Shown here piece by piece: positions 1-11,092 of a stretch of DNA of 64,000 bases. Positions within the stretch are counted from its first letter, which is position 1, and the number at the start of each line of letters is the position of its first letter. Position numbers and translations under genes: made by a program. The notes under the pieces were generated by a model. That model was not told the DNA's origin and made no database searches. It worked only from the letters and a program-made list of their open reading frames with translations. Where the stretch lies: the NCBI GenBank assembly GCA_030765045.1, contig CM060966.1, forward strand, positions 59,645,022-59,709,021. Direction: 5' to 3'. This DNA comes from Tenodera sinensis. Its lineage: Eukaryota; Arthropoda; Insecta; Mantodea; Mantidae.

Positions 1-569
1 TTCAATAAGAAGTAAAAATGTTGGCCAATTGCGTCATTTGAGACTCCCTTACAAATTTTTATTTTACTTTTTTTTTTACATATTTTGCACTTTTCTACAT
101 ATTTTAACGATGTTACATAAAACTTACATATTTTCTGGATTTCGTTACAATTTTATTATTTTTAAGGAATATTTTAGTCACATTATAAACTACTGTTTTC
201 ACAAATTTTACTGAAAGCAACAAAAATCAATCTGCGAAATGGGATGCAGTTAAATTAAGAATGCGGTAATAACCGCCTCGCCTCGTTCTGATTGCTGCCT
301 GTTTATATCAAAGCAGGTGCCGCTCGACAATGTTGACCTCCAGTGTCACGTTTCTCGTAGCGCTTTGGGCATTTACAAGAACTGGAGTAATTAATTGTTA
401 CCATTGTCGCGGTAGTAATATAATTGCTGCGAGGAAACAAAGTGAGCCGCTGGACAACCATCAATATAGCGAGGCGATAATACTGCAGTTAGTTTCTATT
501 ATATAGTTTAATATATAGTTTATATAGTTTTAGTTTATACCAGTTGCGTTCTCGCTATCCTGTAAGTTG
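1..569. other. AT-rich non-coding flank, no gene recognised
   Basis: No convincing coding region is seen. Positions about 78-160 carry short degenerate TTACATATTTT-type repeats that recur in the same orientation at about 1230-1345, so the hAT remnant between them lies between direct copies of a short repeat. A 61-codon ORF from 29 is Phe/Tyr-rich and looks like AT-rich chance sequence. Confidence 0.5.
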
Positions 570-831
570 AATTCATGGGTGAAATTAGATAGCGCCTTTA
601 CAGCCGACGGAAAAGTAATAGTCTGTCGAGGAAGCGGTAAAAGAATTGGCTGTTCCCTGAAATCTCAATTGGAACAACATACGTGTCTAAAGTGCTAAAT
701 AGTGACTGTGGATTTACCAAAACATTTCTCTGAAAATCAGATTCCTTGCTAAAATATGCTCCTGCTACTTCGTGTGACGTGGAGATAAGCTTCTCTGCTT
801 ATAAGAACATTTTATCCTACAGAAGATAAAC
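570..831 (+). pseudogene. Internally deleted hAT transposase remnant
   Basis: hAT transposases are DNA cut-and-paste enzymes with an N-terminal BED-type zinc finger and a C-terminal dimerisation domain. Reading from 570 gives a BED-finger-like stretch (FTADGKVIVC ... KSQLEQH) that stops at about 697. In the second part, from 749, another stretch reads YAPATSCDVEISFSAYKN, matching the C-terminal hAT signature usually written as S-x-DVERSFS-x-YK-x-IL. The two ends of a normally 500-700 residue protein are only about 50 bases apart, so the whole catalytic middle is missing. Stops follow each part. It is a dead, non-autonomous copy. The terminal inverted repeats were not identified. The family assignment rests on the two motifs only. 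Confidence 0.62.
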
Positions 832-1374
832 AATGACGTGAAGAGAATGAAATGAATGAATGAACTGAAAATGCATCCTCATTATAAAATTTAATTATTT
901 TGAATTGATTGTTTCACTCATCGATGAATTGGTTCCGCATTTCAACATTGCTTTACCGTCTAAATTTTTAGTAAAATAATTATGTGAAATGAGTAATTTT
1001 AATAAATATTATCCAAAACTCATTTTTTATTTCGCAATTGCCTGCTTGAAAATAAATTTTAGGTAAATTATGCATAACATAAAACATTTTCCCTATAATT
1101 AATTCTATATTTAGTAAACTTTAAATCATTGTAATTAATTTACGTACTAACAGCCCCATAAAACTACAAAATTCTGGGTATTTTGCAGTCTGTTTTTAGA
1201 TTTGAGGTGGTAATATTAGTATATAGATTATTACATAATGTTACATATTTTGTTGATATTACATATTTCGTTACATATTCTGATGTTTTTGTTACATAAA
1301 TATGTACATATTTCGTACCTTGATATATCGTACATAAAAATCCTGGCTCTAGTTATAATACACAACCAGCCCAC
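832..1374. other. AT-rich spacer, no gene recognised
   Basis: Very AT-rich sequence without coding signal. Positions about 1230-1345 hold TTACATATTTCG-type short tandem repeats like those near 78-160. Nothing else is recognised. Confidence 0.5.
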
Positions 1375-2979
1375 GACGCAACAACCCTTTCCGGGCCAAG
1401 GCCTACAAAATCAAAATCACGCAGCTACCGACCTATTAGTATTCTTCCATTATTCTCCAAGTTATTCTAGCGTCTCCTGCTTCCTAAACTCATGGTTCAT
1501 CTGAAGCCTGCAATTCCTGGTACCCAGTTAGCTTTTAGGCGCAGTCATAATTACCAACAATAATTGCATCGGGTCTTCAATGTCATTCTAAGCACCTATG
1601 AAGAAAATATGGTATGTGATGGATTATTCTTGGACACGATAAAGTCTACAACAAGGTTTGGAATGAAGACTTGCTTTATAAACTTCAATCCAAAATTCCT
1701 GACGCATTCTACCGGATCATATAATCTACTTGCGAAACAGAGCCTTTCCAGTTTAATTTGGAACGTTCTGTCCCAGTCCTACGAAATCAAGTCAAGCGTT
1801 CCTCAAGGAAGTATATGGGGTCCTATATTATACTTCACTTATGTCCCCTACCTTCCGGCGTCAAATGAAGTCACAGTTACTCATTTTGCTGATGATGTGG
1901 CAATTCTCAGCAAAGGAGACGGTAATACATCCTCACTTACGCTACAGATGCACGTCAGACAAATTGAACAATAGTAATTATTATTTATGCCAACAAACTT
2001 ACTGTTGGTTTTTTTAAACACACAAGTCATGCGTGGGCAATGTTTGAGAGGTAGAACTGGAACTTAAAAACTCAGTCTCTGATGTGAGACTGCCTTTGTG
2101 GTTTACCAGGAAAAATACGAACTGGTTTGAGAATTCAATGCCATTCTGGCAGTTTGTCACAGTTATTGAATTTTTAAGTTCCAGTTCTACCTCTCAAACA
2201 TTGCCCACACATGGCTTGTGTGTTTAAAAACACCAACAGTAAGTTTGTTGGCATAAATAAATAATAATTACCATCTGAAGGTTATTTAATCCTGGGACAA
2301 AAAGTACTTGCAATAGTAAGTCACCATTGGGGTAATTGTCTCTGATGTGAGATTACCTTTGTGGTTTACCAGGAAAAATACGAACTGGTTTGAGAATTCA
2401 ATGCCATTCTGGCAGTTCGTCACAGTTGTAGTTCAAATCCCAGCTGTAGCATTGAATTTTTAAGTTCTAGTTCTACCTCTTGAACAATAGTAAGTTCAAC
2501 TAGAAACAGAATTCACCAGTTACAGTAATTTATACGACAAAAATCACCTGTCAAACCACAGTACTGAAAAATGATCTACCTCTCCTTAGTTTGACCTATT
2601 CAGACATATGGGTGTGACATTTGGGGTTCCGCATCTGATGGACAGATAAAAGGAGCACAGACCCCAAAATCATTTCCTTCGACTCATAACAAATGTACCA
2701 TGGTATGTCAGCAATACAATCATCCACCGGATCTTCGGAGCAACTGGGAGCTACTGTCTTTCAAGACTGCTTTACGAGGCTCTACAACAAGTTCACCAAC
2801 CACACCAATCCACTACTCAACACGATTCCTCAACACCTCTCAGCAGCTCGAACACGGGAGATTAAACAGAAGGACTGACAATATAATAATTATATTATAA
2901 GGCCTATCATTGCCATGTTTCAAGTTAACTTATGTTTATGAGCATAACTGTAAAGTCGTAAATGTACAATAAAGTTATC

Positions 2980-3015
<36 letters not shown>
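1375..3015 (+). pseudogene. Jockey-like non-LTR retrotransposon, 5'-truncated 3' half
   Basis: Remnant of a LINE reverse transcriptase (target-primed reverse transcription enzyme). Frame fragments show an FRRSHNYQQ stretch comparable to the QFGFRxxHST motif, then SVPQGSIWGPILY (normally GVPQGSVLGPxLY) and THFADDVAIL with the catalytic FADD at about 1885-1905. This order is that of Jockey-clade RTs. After a nested insertion the C-terminal part resumes (NVPWYVSN, near 2690) and runs to about 2880. A polyadenylation signal AATAAA sits near 2969 and a poly-A tail of about 30 bases ends at 3015, so the 3' end is intact. Several frameshifts and stops make it non-functional. Confidence 0.75.
1978..2493. 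mobile_element. Fold-back (MITE-like) insertion nested in the Jockey-like LINE
   Basis: About 516 bp interrupt the LINE RT. A 14-base direct repeat (TTGAACAATAGTAA) is present at 1964-1977 and 2480-2493, either a target-site duplication or the join of a recombination. Inside, about 97 bases at 1976-2072 recur as a near-perfect inverted copy at 2173-2271. The segment between the arms (2075-2171, containing CTGATGTGAGA and TGGTTTACCAGG) recurs in direct orientation at 2338-2440. No coding capacity is seen. It could be a composite of two copies of one MITE. Confidence 0.6.
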
Positions 3016-3017
<2 letters not shown>

Positions 3018-3122
3018 TTAGCATGTGTAACATAGAGGTAGGTGTAAATTAGAATTACCGAACTAATATTTTATTCCACCACCACCCACGACCGCCACCA
3101 CCGCCGTCACCGCTGCCACCAC

Positions 3123-3260
<138 letters not shown>

Positions 3261-3489
3261 TAGTATATATTTCACAAACAAACAGAAGTTGTGACATGTG
3301 CCTGACATTTCAGAGACCATAAAGATCCAGAATACAAAGATACATTAGGCTTATACTCGTACAATAAGGACCAGCAAAGATTAAAATTGATGATCATTTA
3401 CGCTTGTGTTGAGATACTCAGGAAGAGAAGAAATAAGACCTTTCCAATTTGAACATTGACATTTACAATGAAATCATGTCAAAATCAGG

Positions 3490-4185
3490 ACGATGGCTTG
3501 GAAAACAATTATGTTTTCGTTTTCTTTGATTGGCACTAAAACAATTGAGCCAAATTTTATTTTAGAAGTTTCACTAAGTTTACCATGTTTGATATTTATG
3601 ACATTGCATTTTAATGGATTGATATGGAAACCAATTTCAGTCAAATTACTGGTAATTAAGTCTAAAAGTGACTGAGCAGATGTTTCATTTTCTACTAATT
3701 AAAACAATATCATCAGCAAAAGCCATGGCCGATACCTTTTTTACTTCAGGGCTAAGTTGAAATCCATGCAATTTTGTAATCTCATGGTCCGTTATGTCTT
3801 TAATTGTGTCATCAATCGCTAAATTAAACAATGTTGGAGAGATGGGTGTACCCTGGGCAACTCCTTTTTGTAGAAAAATAGGCGATATCTTGTTTATGCC
3901 ACATTCTACTGCATTAAGAACTAACGTTCTCAAGTTGTTGGGCATATTGCTGCACATCAGACATCTCTTGATATGTTCATGACCTATGCTGTCATAAGCC
4001 TTGGAAATGTCAACGAAAACAATGCAGCAGTCCATCTTGTTAGCTTTACAGTTTGTCAGACATCCATTGATGATTGATGTATGACAGCCAGGGAGCGCAA
4101 CAAAACCACGTTGATAAGCGCAAAAGTCGATAAATGATCTCAGTTATCTGTCAATTACTTTTTCAATAACACGTCTGATTACAGA
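3490..4185 (-). pseudogene. R2-like non-LTR reverse transcriptase fragment
   Basis: Minus-strand translation gives, in order, VIRRVIEKVIDR then a stop, QRGFVALPGCH, CIVFVDISKAYDSIGHEHI (RT motif A, catalytic D), GVAQGTPISPTLFNLAIDD (motif B) and AMAFADDIVLI (motif C, catalytic DD). After a one-base frame change near 3690 a C-terminal stretch GFHINPLKCNVI follows, which is the usual motif D/E region. This order and wording fit R2/NeSL-type RTs better than Jockey. About 230 residues of a protein normally over 1000 are left; the N-terminal zinc fingers and the endonuclease are absent. The stretch 3261-3489 may be its 3' UTR but holds no diagnostic feature. Confidence 0.72.
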
Positions 4186-4225
4186 AAAAAATTATATTGG
4201 GCGCCAATTAGTTAATCTGGGTTTC

Positions 4226-4460
4226 CTTTTTTACTTTCTCCACTGGTAAGTAGAGGAAGTATTGTATTCCACCCAAAAATTCGATGTCGAGATTTCACCG
4301 AAAATATATGTTTTGAGGCCCCCTAAATAAAAAAAGCATTTTTGGAAAAAGGCCCGTGTGTGTGTTAGTCTGTGGGTCTGTCTGTTAGTCTATGGACAGC
4401 ATAACCAAAAAACGAAAAGTCGGTTAAAAACCAAAGTTGGTCTTTAACACACGCATCGCC
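4226..4460 (+). repeat. Dispersed repeat, single copy (family also at 58.77-59.40 kb)
   Basis: Starts near TTTACTTTCTCC, contains GAGGAAGTATTGTATTCCAC and AAAAGCATTTTTGGAAAAAGG, and ends near GACAGCATAACC...CGAAAAGTCGGTTAAAAACCAAAG. The same text occurs twice more in this window, as an inverted pair at 58,765-59,395, so it is a middle-repetitive family. No protein is encoded. A short TG/TCTG-rich tract sits in the middle of every copy. Confidence 0.8.
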
Positions 4461-4647
4461 AGTGGGCTGGGGAAGCCCGGGCTTGACTGTCCCTGGTAGT
4501 ACGCTGAGGCCATCATCACAATATTTTCTCCAATAAATGTTTAGCCAATTCTTTATATTTTGCTTGTCATCCCTGAACTTGTTTCCGTACACATTCAAAG
4601 CGAATTCACATACATTTTAGTAGTTACATGATCATCTTCGTCATTCC

Positions 4648-4800
4648 AGGTGGCTGAGTTGATTAGCGGTGGCTTACAGATCCCAAGGTAGCAAATTCAA
4701 ACCCGGCTGAGACCGATGGTTTTTAAGTGTGTTTGAAGCTGGGGCCCCGTGTCACTAGTTTTGAGTGTGGTAACTCTGAACATTCCTTGCCTCAATTTCG
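4648..4800 (+). repeat. tRNA-derived SINE-like element
   Basis: Positions 4648-4668 resemble a tRNA D-arm/A box (TGGCTGAGTTGATTAGCGG), and 4692-4706 resemble a B box (AAATTCAAACCCGGC, compare GGTTCAAACCC), at tRNA-like spacing. The following body (GTTTTTAAGTGTGTTTGAAGC) is non-coding. The 3' limit is uncertain because no tail or flanking duplication was found. A plain tRNA gene is excluded because no acceptor stem can form. Confidence 0.5.
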
Positions 4801-5358
4801 AAGTATACTTTTAAATGTGCTGCTTAATTTTGTGTGAATGTAATCAGATTCTATGACTATTAGCATATTATATCAGTGGAACACTGACACCAAAGGATTG
4901 TGTAGAATTTTGCAAGATTATTCTTGTCTGTGTGCCCTACATCAACTTGGGTTAAGCACGTTGAACAATAACATATGTTAAAACTGTTAAAATTGTGTTT
5001 TTTGAGTGTTATAGTGCTGTCGCTCTGGCACACTTAAGTTGTGTTCAACATTCCATATTAATATCTTTCATACCCTAGTGGTAATATTTGAAAAAACATT
5101 TTATATGAAATACAGCAAAGGCCACCTAAAATATTTGCATTGTTTATGCGTAGCAAAACCCGTATTTCGTAAAATTTGATAGTTCCAGCTAGAATTGTCC
5201 TATATAAACTATCAGTGTTAAGCTATTAAGCTTTATTTGGTGAACTACTATAATATCTCGTGGACTTATTTGGTCATAATTCAATTTATTGCGAAATACG
5301 TAACTTAAAATGACAATGTTTGTTACCATTTACATTTTGCGCTTTTAGTGTAATTGTA
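4801..5358. other. AT-rich spacer, no gene recognised
   Basis: No coding region, repeat or RNA gene was recognised. A TATA-like CCTATATAAAC stretch occurs near 5200 but nothing supports a promoter there. Confidence 0.45.
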
Positions 5359-5943
5359 ATGAAAATGATGAACCAAAAACTTGATACACCATCAGAAAGG
5401 CCAGAAGAGCCAAGAGAGCGACATCTGAACCCAGGAATCTTGAGAGATCACCAGTTAATATGGCGGTTAGAGATATAGAGGAGCCCAAGGTTAACTTGGC
5501 ATTAGCGAACAAATTGCTTACAACAGATGTCACTTGGGAAGACAACCAAAGCCGAGAAGTAGCACCATCTGTATCTGATAGCTCTACAATTGAGTGACAC
5601 AAGAAGCAGCTGATAAACACTTGATCAGCGGACTGACAAACAGGAAAGCGAGATCGATATCCAAGAAGACTAGGAAGGAAGTGTTGAATGTTGTGATCGA
5701 TACCACGGCCCCATCCGAGGGCCATTTACCTTCTGTGGAAGAGGACAAGATGGATGTACACCAACACCTGTTAGGGCTGGAGGAGGTCCTTCACCAATGT
5801 GACAAACTGCCTAAAAGTCAAAAATTGCAGTTTAGGATGAACGTTTATAAGATTATAGAAGAATATCATCTCCTTCAACGAAAAGCTCTAGAGTCGGAAA
5901 CACGAAAACCAACGATTACGAGAGGAGAACATCAGGTTTAAAA
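5359..5943 (+). pseudogene. Decayed hypothetical protein gene, BESS-like C-terminal stretch
   Basis: Three successive plus-strand frames have protein-like composition: from 5359 (KLDTPSERPEEPRERHLNPG), from 5459 (AVRDIEEPKVNLALANKLL) and from 5594 (115 codons). This pattern is what one coding region broken by two frameshifts would leave. The last part is charged and helical, and its end (SQKLQFRMNVYKIIEEYH) is reminiscent of the BESS motif that ends many MADF-domain proteins in insects. No MADF domain is visible. It could also be an accessory ORF of an unrecognised transposon. The function is not known and the BESS comparison is weak. Confidence 0.35.
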
Positions 5944-6614
5944 CATCACCCGTCATACAGCCTCCGTCCTATGCAATGATGGCAGCAAAGTCACCACAGG
6001 GTATAGTAAGTACAGCTTATTGAGATACCCCAATAAACAACCTTGACGTTTTCCCCCATTATGGTGCAGTCTGGTTATATTTGGTGATATTCCATCCGTT
6101 AGGTTGCATTAGTGCCGTCAACTGTTCGTGACATATAACGATGGCAAAGTTACGGCTATAGCTGGTGTTATTGGGTCTCTTATGTTTCCACAGAAGCCCT
6201 TGTTTATAAACGCGTTGCACTGAGGTCAACCAATTGATTTTAAAACAAGATTCTCTTTTGACGCCGCATTGATTAATTAATCAATCGCGCTTGCGTGATT
6301 TTGTCTTGAATTATTTTAGAACGGTATATGCAGATATAGTTCGCAACAAAGTAGTGCATTAAATATATATACGATATTTAGGGCTCGGAAGTGATTTTAT
6401 ACAAAAGTGTTATTGCAGAACAAGATTTGCCAAAGGTGAATACGTTCTTTGTTGTGTGGTAACAATTTTCAAGCATTATTATCGTTTCCCCGTAATATTT
6501 GAGGTTAGAAATGCCTTTACTGTGTACGTTGGCAGGACTGTTTTTTGGAATTCTTTCGTCAGGTGTTTAGTGTAATGTCGGCCATCTTGAACTCTTGGGG
6601 ACTGCCAATAAACT
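5944..6614. other. Spacer, no gene recognised
   Basis: No RNA gene or repeat array was recognised. The stretch ends immediately before a LINE ORF1 fragment and may include its degenerate 5' part, but no motif supports this. Confidence 0.4.
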
Positions 6615-7239
6615 GTGTCCACTATAATAGAAAGGAGAGTAATTGAGAGGACCCTGGCATGCCAGAGCGGCGTGGTGCTTTGCACTTCGAAGGTACATGA
6701 TACGGCAGAGCAACTACAGAGGCGGATAACTGAAGCTGTTCATCCTGCAAAGCATCAGATCCAGATAAAGCTCATCAAGAAGTCCGGAAGTGGGAAAGTA
6801 CTAATTCGTACGGAGAATGAGGAGGACGTGGAGAAACTCTTGATTCACCTCAATCTTCAGGAGACGGTTACTGTTGAAAGACTTCGAAAGTGGAGACCAC
6901 GGCTAATAGTGTAGATGAATCACACAGGAGAAACTCCAAGAATTGACGCATGAGCAGAATTTTCCTGACCATGATCAGGAGCATTTCCAGAGTGAGTTTG
7001 AACCCAAATTCCTCACCGGTCCTAGGGAGAAATTGACAGTCCATCATATTGTAGAGGTTGCCCCCGAAATTCGGAAAGAGATTCTAAGAAAGGGACGACT
7101 CTATCTAGACTTTGGGTCATACACGGAAAAAGACTATCTGGTGGTACCACGCTGCCACCGTTGTCAGTATTTAGGGCACGCCCTTAAAAATGCCCCATGG
7201 ACAAACAGGTCTGTGGCCATTGTGGTCCTTTTTCAATGA
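6615..7239 (+). pseudogene. LINE ORF1 (gag-like) fragment, R1/Jockey type
   Basis: ORF1 proteins of R1- and Jockey-type LINEs bind the element RNA and carry gag-like CCHC knuckles. Here one frame (6615-6914) has the KSGSGKVLIRTENEEDVEKL region followed by RKWRPRLIV. After a frame change the second part (6943-7239) has HHIVEVAPEIRKEIL, GRLYLDFGSY and a knuckle CHRCQYLGHALKNA. The knuckle keeps Cys-Cys-His but its last cysteine is replaced by alanine. The fragment ends at 7239, exactly where minus-strand BEL/Pao sequence begins, so one element interrupted or truncated the other. ORF2 (endonuclease and RT) is absent. Confidence 0.65.
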
Positions 7240-9145
7240 TCCTTCCGAATAGGGAAACTAACTTGGTGTCTTCCATCTTCTTGCCTTGCAGTAGTTTCTT
7301 GGAATTGCCTTTCACACTCTTTCTCTTCCAAAGTAAGTACCTTTTGACTAAGATTTTCTAACGTCCAAAATTTCTACATCTCCATCAATTCTCCTATTGA
7401 TCAGTGTGTGTGAAAAATGCATGTCGTTTGGCTTGCCTTTGATTATTGACATCACTAACCGGGATGGTTCCCGAAACTATGAATGCTAAACTTGTATTCT
7501 GCAACACCGGTAAACCCTTGCACTGATACCTTCCATCTAGCAATATATCAAAGAATATTTCAGCCCCTAAGAGTAGGTTGACTTCATGTGGAACATTGAA
7601 ATTACTATCTGCTAATCTTATGTTACTTGGAATTTTCCAATGAGACGTATCACTGTACGTGGATGGCATTCTCCCTGTGACTTGAGGAATTATAGAACAT
7701 GTAATTTTACTTTGGTAATTTGTCACATTTGGATAAATTTCAACAGTTGCAATGTGGGTGGTTCTAGTTACTACATTACCAACCCCTTTGTTAGGTATCT
7801 CAGACCTTGTTTGCTTAAGCCCTAAGCGTTCGCAAAATGATGTAATAAAGTTTAATCGAGAACAACAGTTCAAAAGTGTATAGCATTTGTATAATTTGCC
7901 ATAAATATATTTCACCATAACTTGTGCAGTAGCCAGTAAGACTTGTGATGACACTGTATTCTTCATTGTACAATAACTAGTTTGCCCACTACTAATTGGT
8001 TAATGTAGCAATGTGTGGTGATATTTGTCACAAGTTTTACAATATCTGGAGTTGCATTGTTGTATGAAGTGGTTATCAGCAGACAATTTAAGCATAATTT
8101 ATTTTCCTTAGCAAATTTGTATCTATTATCAACAGAAAGTTGATGAAACTGACTACAATGCTGAATACTGTGATTATTTTTACGTAAAATGCAAACATCC
8201 TTTGTTGTTAGGTAACTATGTAACTCAGCCTTACTACTAAATGGTTTAGACTACATCTGAGCTTTAAATTCTTCGTTCTTGCTTGCTGCTTCGAGAGTAT
8301 TGCATCTATTCTCAATAAATTCATATAATTGACTTAACTTTGGCATCTCTTTGCCTGAAGTGTTTAGCTCCCATTCCCTTTTAGTTTTACTATCAAGCTT
8401 CTGAAGAACAATGTAAATTATCATGGAATCCCATGTGCTTGTTTGCTGACCTAAACTATCTAATGCTTTCATATTACTTTTGGTAACATCAGTCAATCTT
8501 CTGAGTTGAGAAACATTCTCAGTGACAATTGCAGGTTGTTTCATAATATTATCAATATGTGTGTTAACAAGAAGCTTCTCATTTTGATATGTTTCTACTA
8601 ACAAATTCCAAACAATGTCATAACCTTCTTCTGTTAATGGAATGTGCAAAATTATTCCCTTAGCATCCCCATGTAGAACTCATATCAGATAATGAAATTT
8701 CTGTATGTTTGGAATACCTTTATTGTTGCCAACAATGGATAAATAAGTGTCTTTGAAACTAACCATTCACTTACATTTCTACTAAAGTAAGGCACAGATA
8801 ACTGAGGAAGTTTTACTCTCACTACTGGTGAAGTAGGCACATTACAGTTATTTTGTGGAATCTGAGCCTCCTTTAATTTTCCTTGTAAGAAACTAACTAA
8901 AACACAGTACCTATTTTCCACTGAAATTCTTTCTTGGTCATTAGTTTCAGACACTTCTAACAATTTTAACTCATCTTGACAGTGATTGAATCTTTCCCTG
9001 TTTTCTTGAAGTAGTTTTAACCTAACCTACAACTGCCCTCTATCGTTTTCATCACTTCAAGAATTTACAAATGTTCAAACCTAGTAAGTGCTCCTTTAAA
9101 GATAGCACGTTTTCTCTAAAGTGAATTAATTCTCTCTTCTTGTGC
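7240..9145 (-). pseudogene. BEL/Pao LTR retrotransposon, gag-protease half
   Basis: Read on the minus strand from about 9145, the order is that of BEL/Pao gag-pol. A coiled N-terminus is followed by VVRVKLPQLSVPYFSRNVSEW (DUF1759-type gag start, split here by a one-residue change of frame use), then a gag core at 8649-8251 (TYQNEKLLVNTHIDNI and NVSQLRRLTD). A Cys/His knuckle region follows (CLNCL, then CKTCDKYHHTLLH near 8060-8010, in two frames). Next is the aspartic-protease/DUF1758 part at 7966-7394 (SSQVLLATAQV, SRLNFITSF, LLLGAEIFFDILL). The usual D-S/T-G is replaced by CCSR, so the protease is dead. The first residues of the RT follow (LTLEEKECERQF) and stop at 7240. RT, RNase H, integrase and the 3' LTR are missing. 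Confidence 0.8.
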
Positions 9146-9387
9146 CATACTGAAGCAAAGTTTATAAGGAAAAGAAAAGAACGGTACTTGTCTTATCTTT
9201 TTGAAGCAAATTAATTGGTTAAAATACTTTGGTGTGTCGATCGTGTTGACGTTTCCTGTGTTATGGCCAAATTGTCCACGTTTACGCGGGCTCGTGCTGC
9301 AACTATTATCACTCTTGTTGAGTCCTTTGTACGTTGTTCCTTACAACACCTTTACTTCACCACGAACTGTGTATGTTACCATAACTA

Positions 9388-9563
9388 ATCCGGCTCGTAG
9401 GAGGACCAACATGTACTCTGATAGCTCATAATTTGTGTAAATAAAACAACTTTGTAATGGTGTTGCTTAGTGGCTGTATCCAGTTACCTTGCATGTACAT
9501 CTCTATAACAACAGTATAGCTAACCTTACAAAAATTAACAATACATAGCCAGTGCTGGCAACA
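9388..9563 (-). mobile_element. Candidate 5' LTR and primer-binding site of the BEL/Pao element
   Basis: Upstream of the gag start on the minus strand, a 152-base segment (9412-9563) reads 5'-TGTTG...TACA-3', the form of an LTR. It is followed inward by TGGTCCTCCTACGAGCCGG (9408-9390), which resembles BEL/Pao primer-binding sites. No second LTR is present to confirm the ends, and 152 bases is short for this superfamily, so the limits are tentative. Confidence 0.35.
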
Positions 9564-9612
9564 TGCACAGTATTGGTTGCATGAACAACTACACTGGATT
9601 TGATGATCACCT

Positions 9613-9618
9613 CATTGG
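9613..9618. repeat. 6-bp target-site duplication, left copy (CATTGG)
   Basis: CATTGG directly abuts the AGTAGGGTAG terminus at 9619 and is repeated exactly after the mirrored terminus at 28,308-28,313. A 6-bp duplication is the size made by Polinton/Maverick integration. Confidence 0.85.
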
Positions 9619-9909
9619 AGTAGGGTAGTTGAGGGAAAGCTGGGCCACTTTTTTATGGGCAAGATGGCCGCCATGCGTAATCTATGCATTACTAGGTAAG
9701 GTGGCAGGGGAAGCAGGACGTTGTAGGTGTTTGAATGAATCTCTAGGGATAACTTTTAAAGCCTATAGCAGTGTATGTATGTTTGTGAGCGTTCATGGTA
9801 GTTGAATATGCCGTTCACTATATCGATGTATGTATCCTAACGCAAGAGCTTTCTATCTTGATTGAATATATTACCCCAATATAATGTTACCTCGCCCTAC
9901 ATAGCCACG
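9619..9909. repeat. Left terminus of the palindromic element
   Basis: A 290-bp unique outer segment, including GGCAAGATGGCCGCCATGCG and a long AT-rich part, lies between the 5'-AG end and the TTAGG-type arrays. It is matched inverted at 28,018-28,307 with no differences noticed. In protein-primed replicons the origin lies at such termini; this role is inferred. Confidence 0.75.
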
Positions 9910-10725
9910 CTAACCTAACCTAACCTCACCTAAGCCCCCATACTTCTACTCGTCTAACCTGTCCTAACCTAATCTAACCTAGCTTAAGCCCCATACTTCT
10001 ACTCGTCTAACCTAACCTAACCTAACCTATCCTAACCTAATCTAACCTAGCCTAAGCCCCATACTTCTACTCGTCTAACCTATCCTAACCTAATCTAACC
10101 TAACCTAAGCCCCCATACTTCTACTCGTCTAACCTATCCTAACCTAATCTAACCTAATCTAACCTAGCCTAAGCCCCATACTTCTACTCGTCTAACCTAT
10201 CCTAACCTAACCTAACCTCACCTAAGCCCCATACTTCTACTCACCTAACCTATCCTAACCTAACCTAACCTCACCTAAGCCTCATACTTCGACTCATCTA
10301 ACCTATCCTAACCTAATCTAGCCTAACCTAAGCCCCCATACTTCTACTCGTCTAACCTATCCTAACCTAACCTAACCTTACTTAAGCCCCATACTTCTAC
10401 TCGTCTAACCTATCCTACCCTAACCTAGCTCCCACTCTTTTTTACTTTGAACTTTCATAATTTAACATAACCTAAGCCCCATACTTCTACTCGTCTAACC
10501 TATCCTAACCTAATCTAGCCTAACCTAAGCCCTCATACTTCTACTCGTCTAACCTATCCTAACCTAACCTAACCTTACTTAAGCCCCCATACTTCTACTC
10601 GTCTAACCTATCCTAACCTAACCTAGCTCCCACTCTTTTTTACTTTGAACTTTCATAATTTAACATAACCTAAGCCTCATACTTCTACTCGTGTAACCTA
10701 CCTTAATGCTACTTAACCTAAGTGA
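9910..10725. repeat. TTAGG-type (CCTAA) repeat field, left arm
   Basis: Runs of CCTAA, CCTAT and TCTAA alternate with a spacer AGCCCCATACTTCTACTCG, giving about 13 compound units of roughly 45-70 bp. A longer insert (GCTCCCACTCTTTTTTAC ... CATAATTTAACATAAC) recurs at about 10,427 and 10,624. The plus strand reads CCTAA from the outer end inward, the orientation of a natural left chromosome end in TTAGG-telomere arthropods. A short block of the same motif recurs at 11,493-11,515. Confidence 0.9.
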
Positions 10726-10939
10726 GCATAAATCTTCCTATTTGTTAAGATATTTTAACCTGGCTCAACCCAACCTATTTCATTCCTAGTTAACTTAAGC
10801 GTTCTATTCTTCTATAACCTATTCTAACCTATTATGACCTTCACACCGTACCATTTCAGTTTTAGAGATCCCGCTTTCTTTTGCAGATTTTTTTTCAGTA
10901 ACTTTAGATAGCTACTCCGAAGGTATTAGACCCTCGGAC

Positions 10940-11092
10940 ATGCGAACCCTAAGTATTTGCGATACTTTTTACGAAACGTTGATGCTTTTTGGGAGTTTAG
11001 TTGCTATTTTAGCCGCTTTTGCGGTATTCTGGAGGTTTTTTTACGAATTTTTGAAGGTTTGTCCCGATTGTCAGGTATTCTCATGTCTTTAG
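10940..11092 (+). CDS. Small single-pass membrane protein ORF, left arm
   Basis: A 50-codon ORF of unknown function. After about 14 polar residues (MRTLSICDTFYET) comes one strong hydrophobic helix, LMLFGSLVAILAAFAVFW, then a basic-aromatic stretch and a CPDC pair near the C-terminus. The frame stays open upstream to about 10,838 (SEGIRPSD just before the Met), and a splice-acceptor-like TTTCAG lies near 10,859, so the ORF may be the last exon of a longer gene. It runs inward, convergent with PolB, and is conserved in the other arm with one Arg-to-Gln change at residue 2. An overlapping 90-codon ORF in another frame (10,957-11,229) is the longer alternative but has no cleaner features. No family is recognised. 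Confidence 0.4.
   Translation: MRTLSICDTFYETLMLFGSLVAILAAFAVFWRFFYEFLKVCPDCQVFSCL

Noticed and set aside
9910..10725. A true chromosome end or head-to-head telomere fusion
   Set aside because: The repeats are internal to an element with termini and target duplications, are compound rather than pure TTAGG, and lie 290 bp inside the ends.
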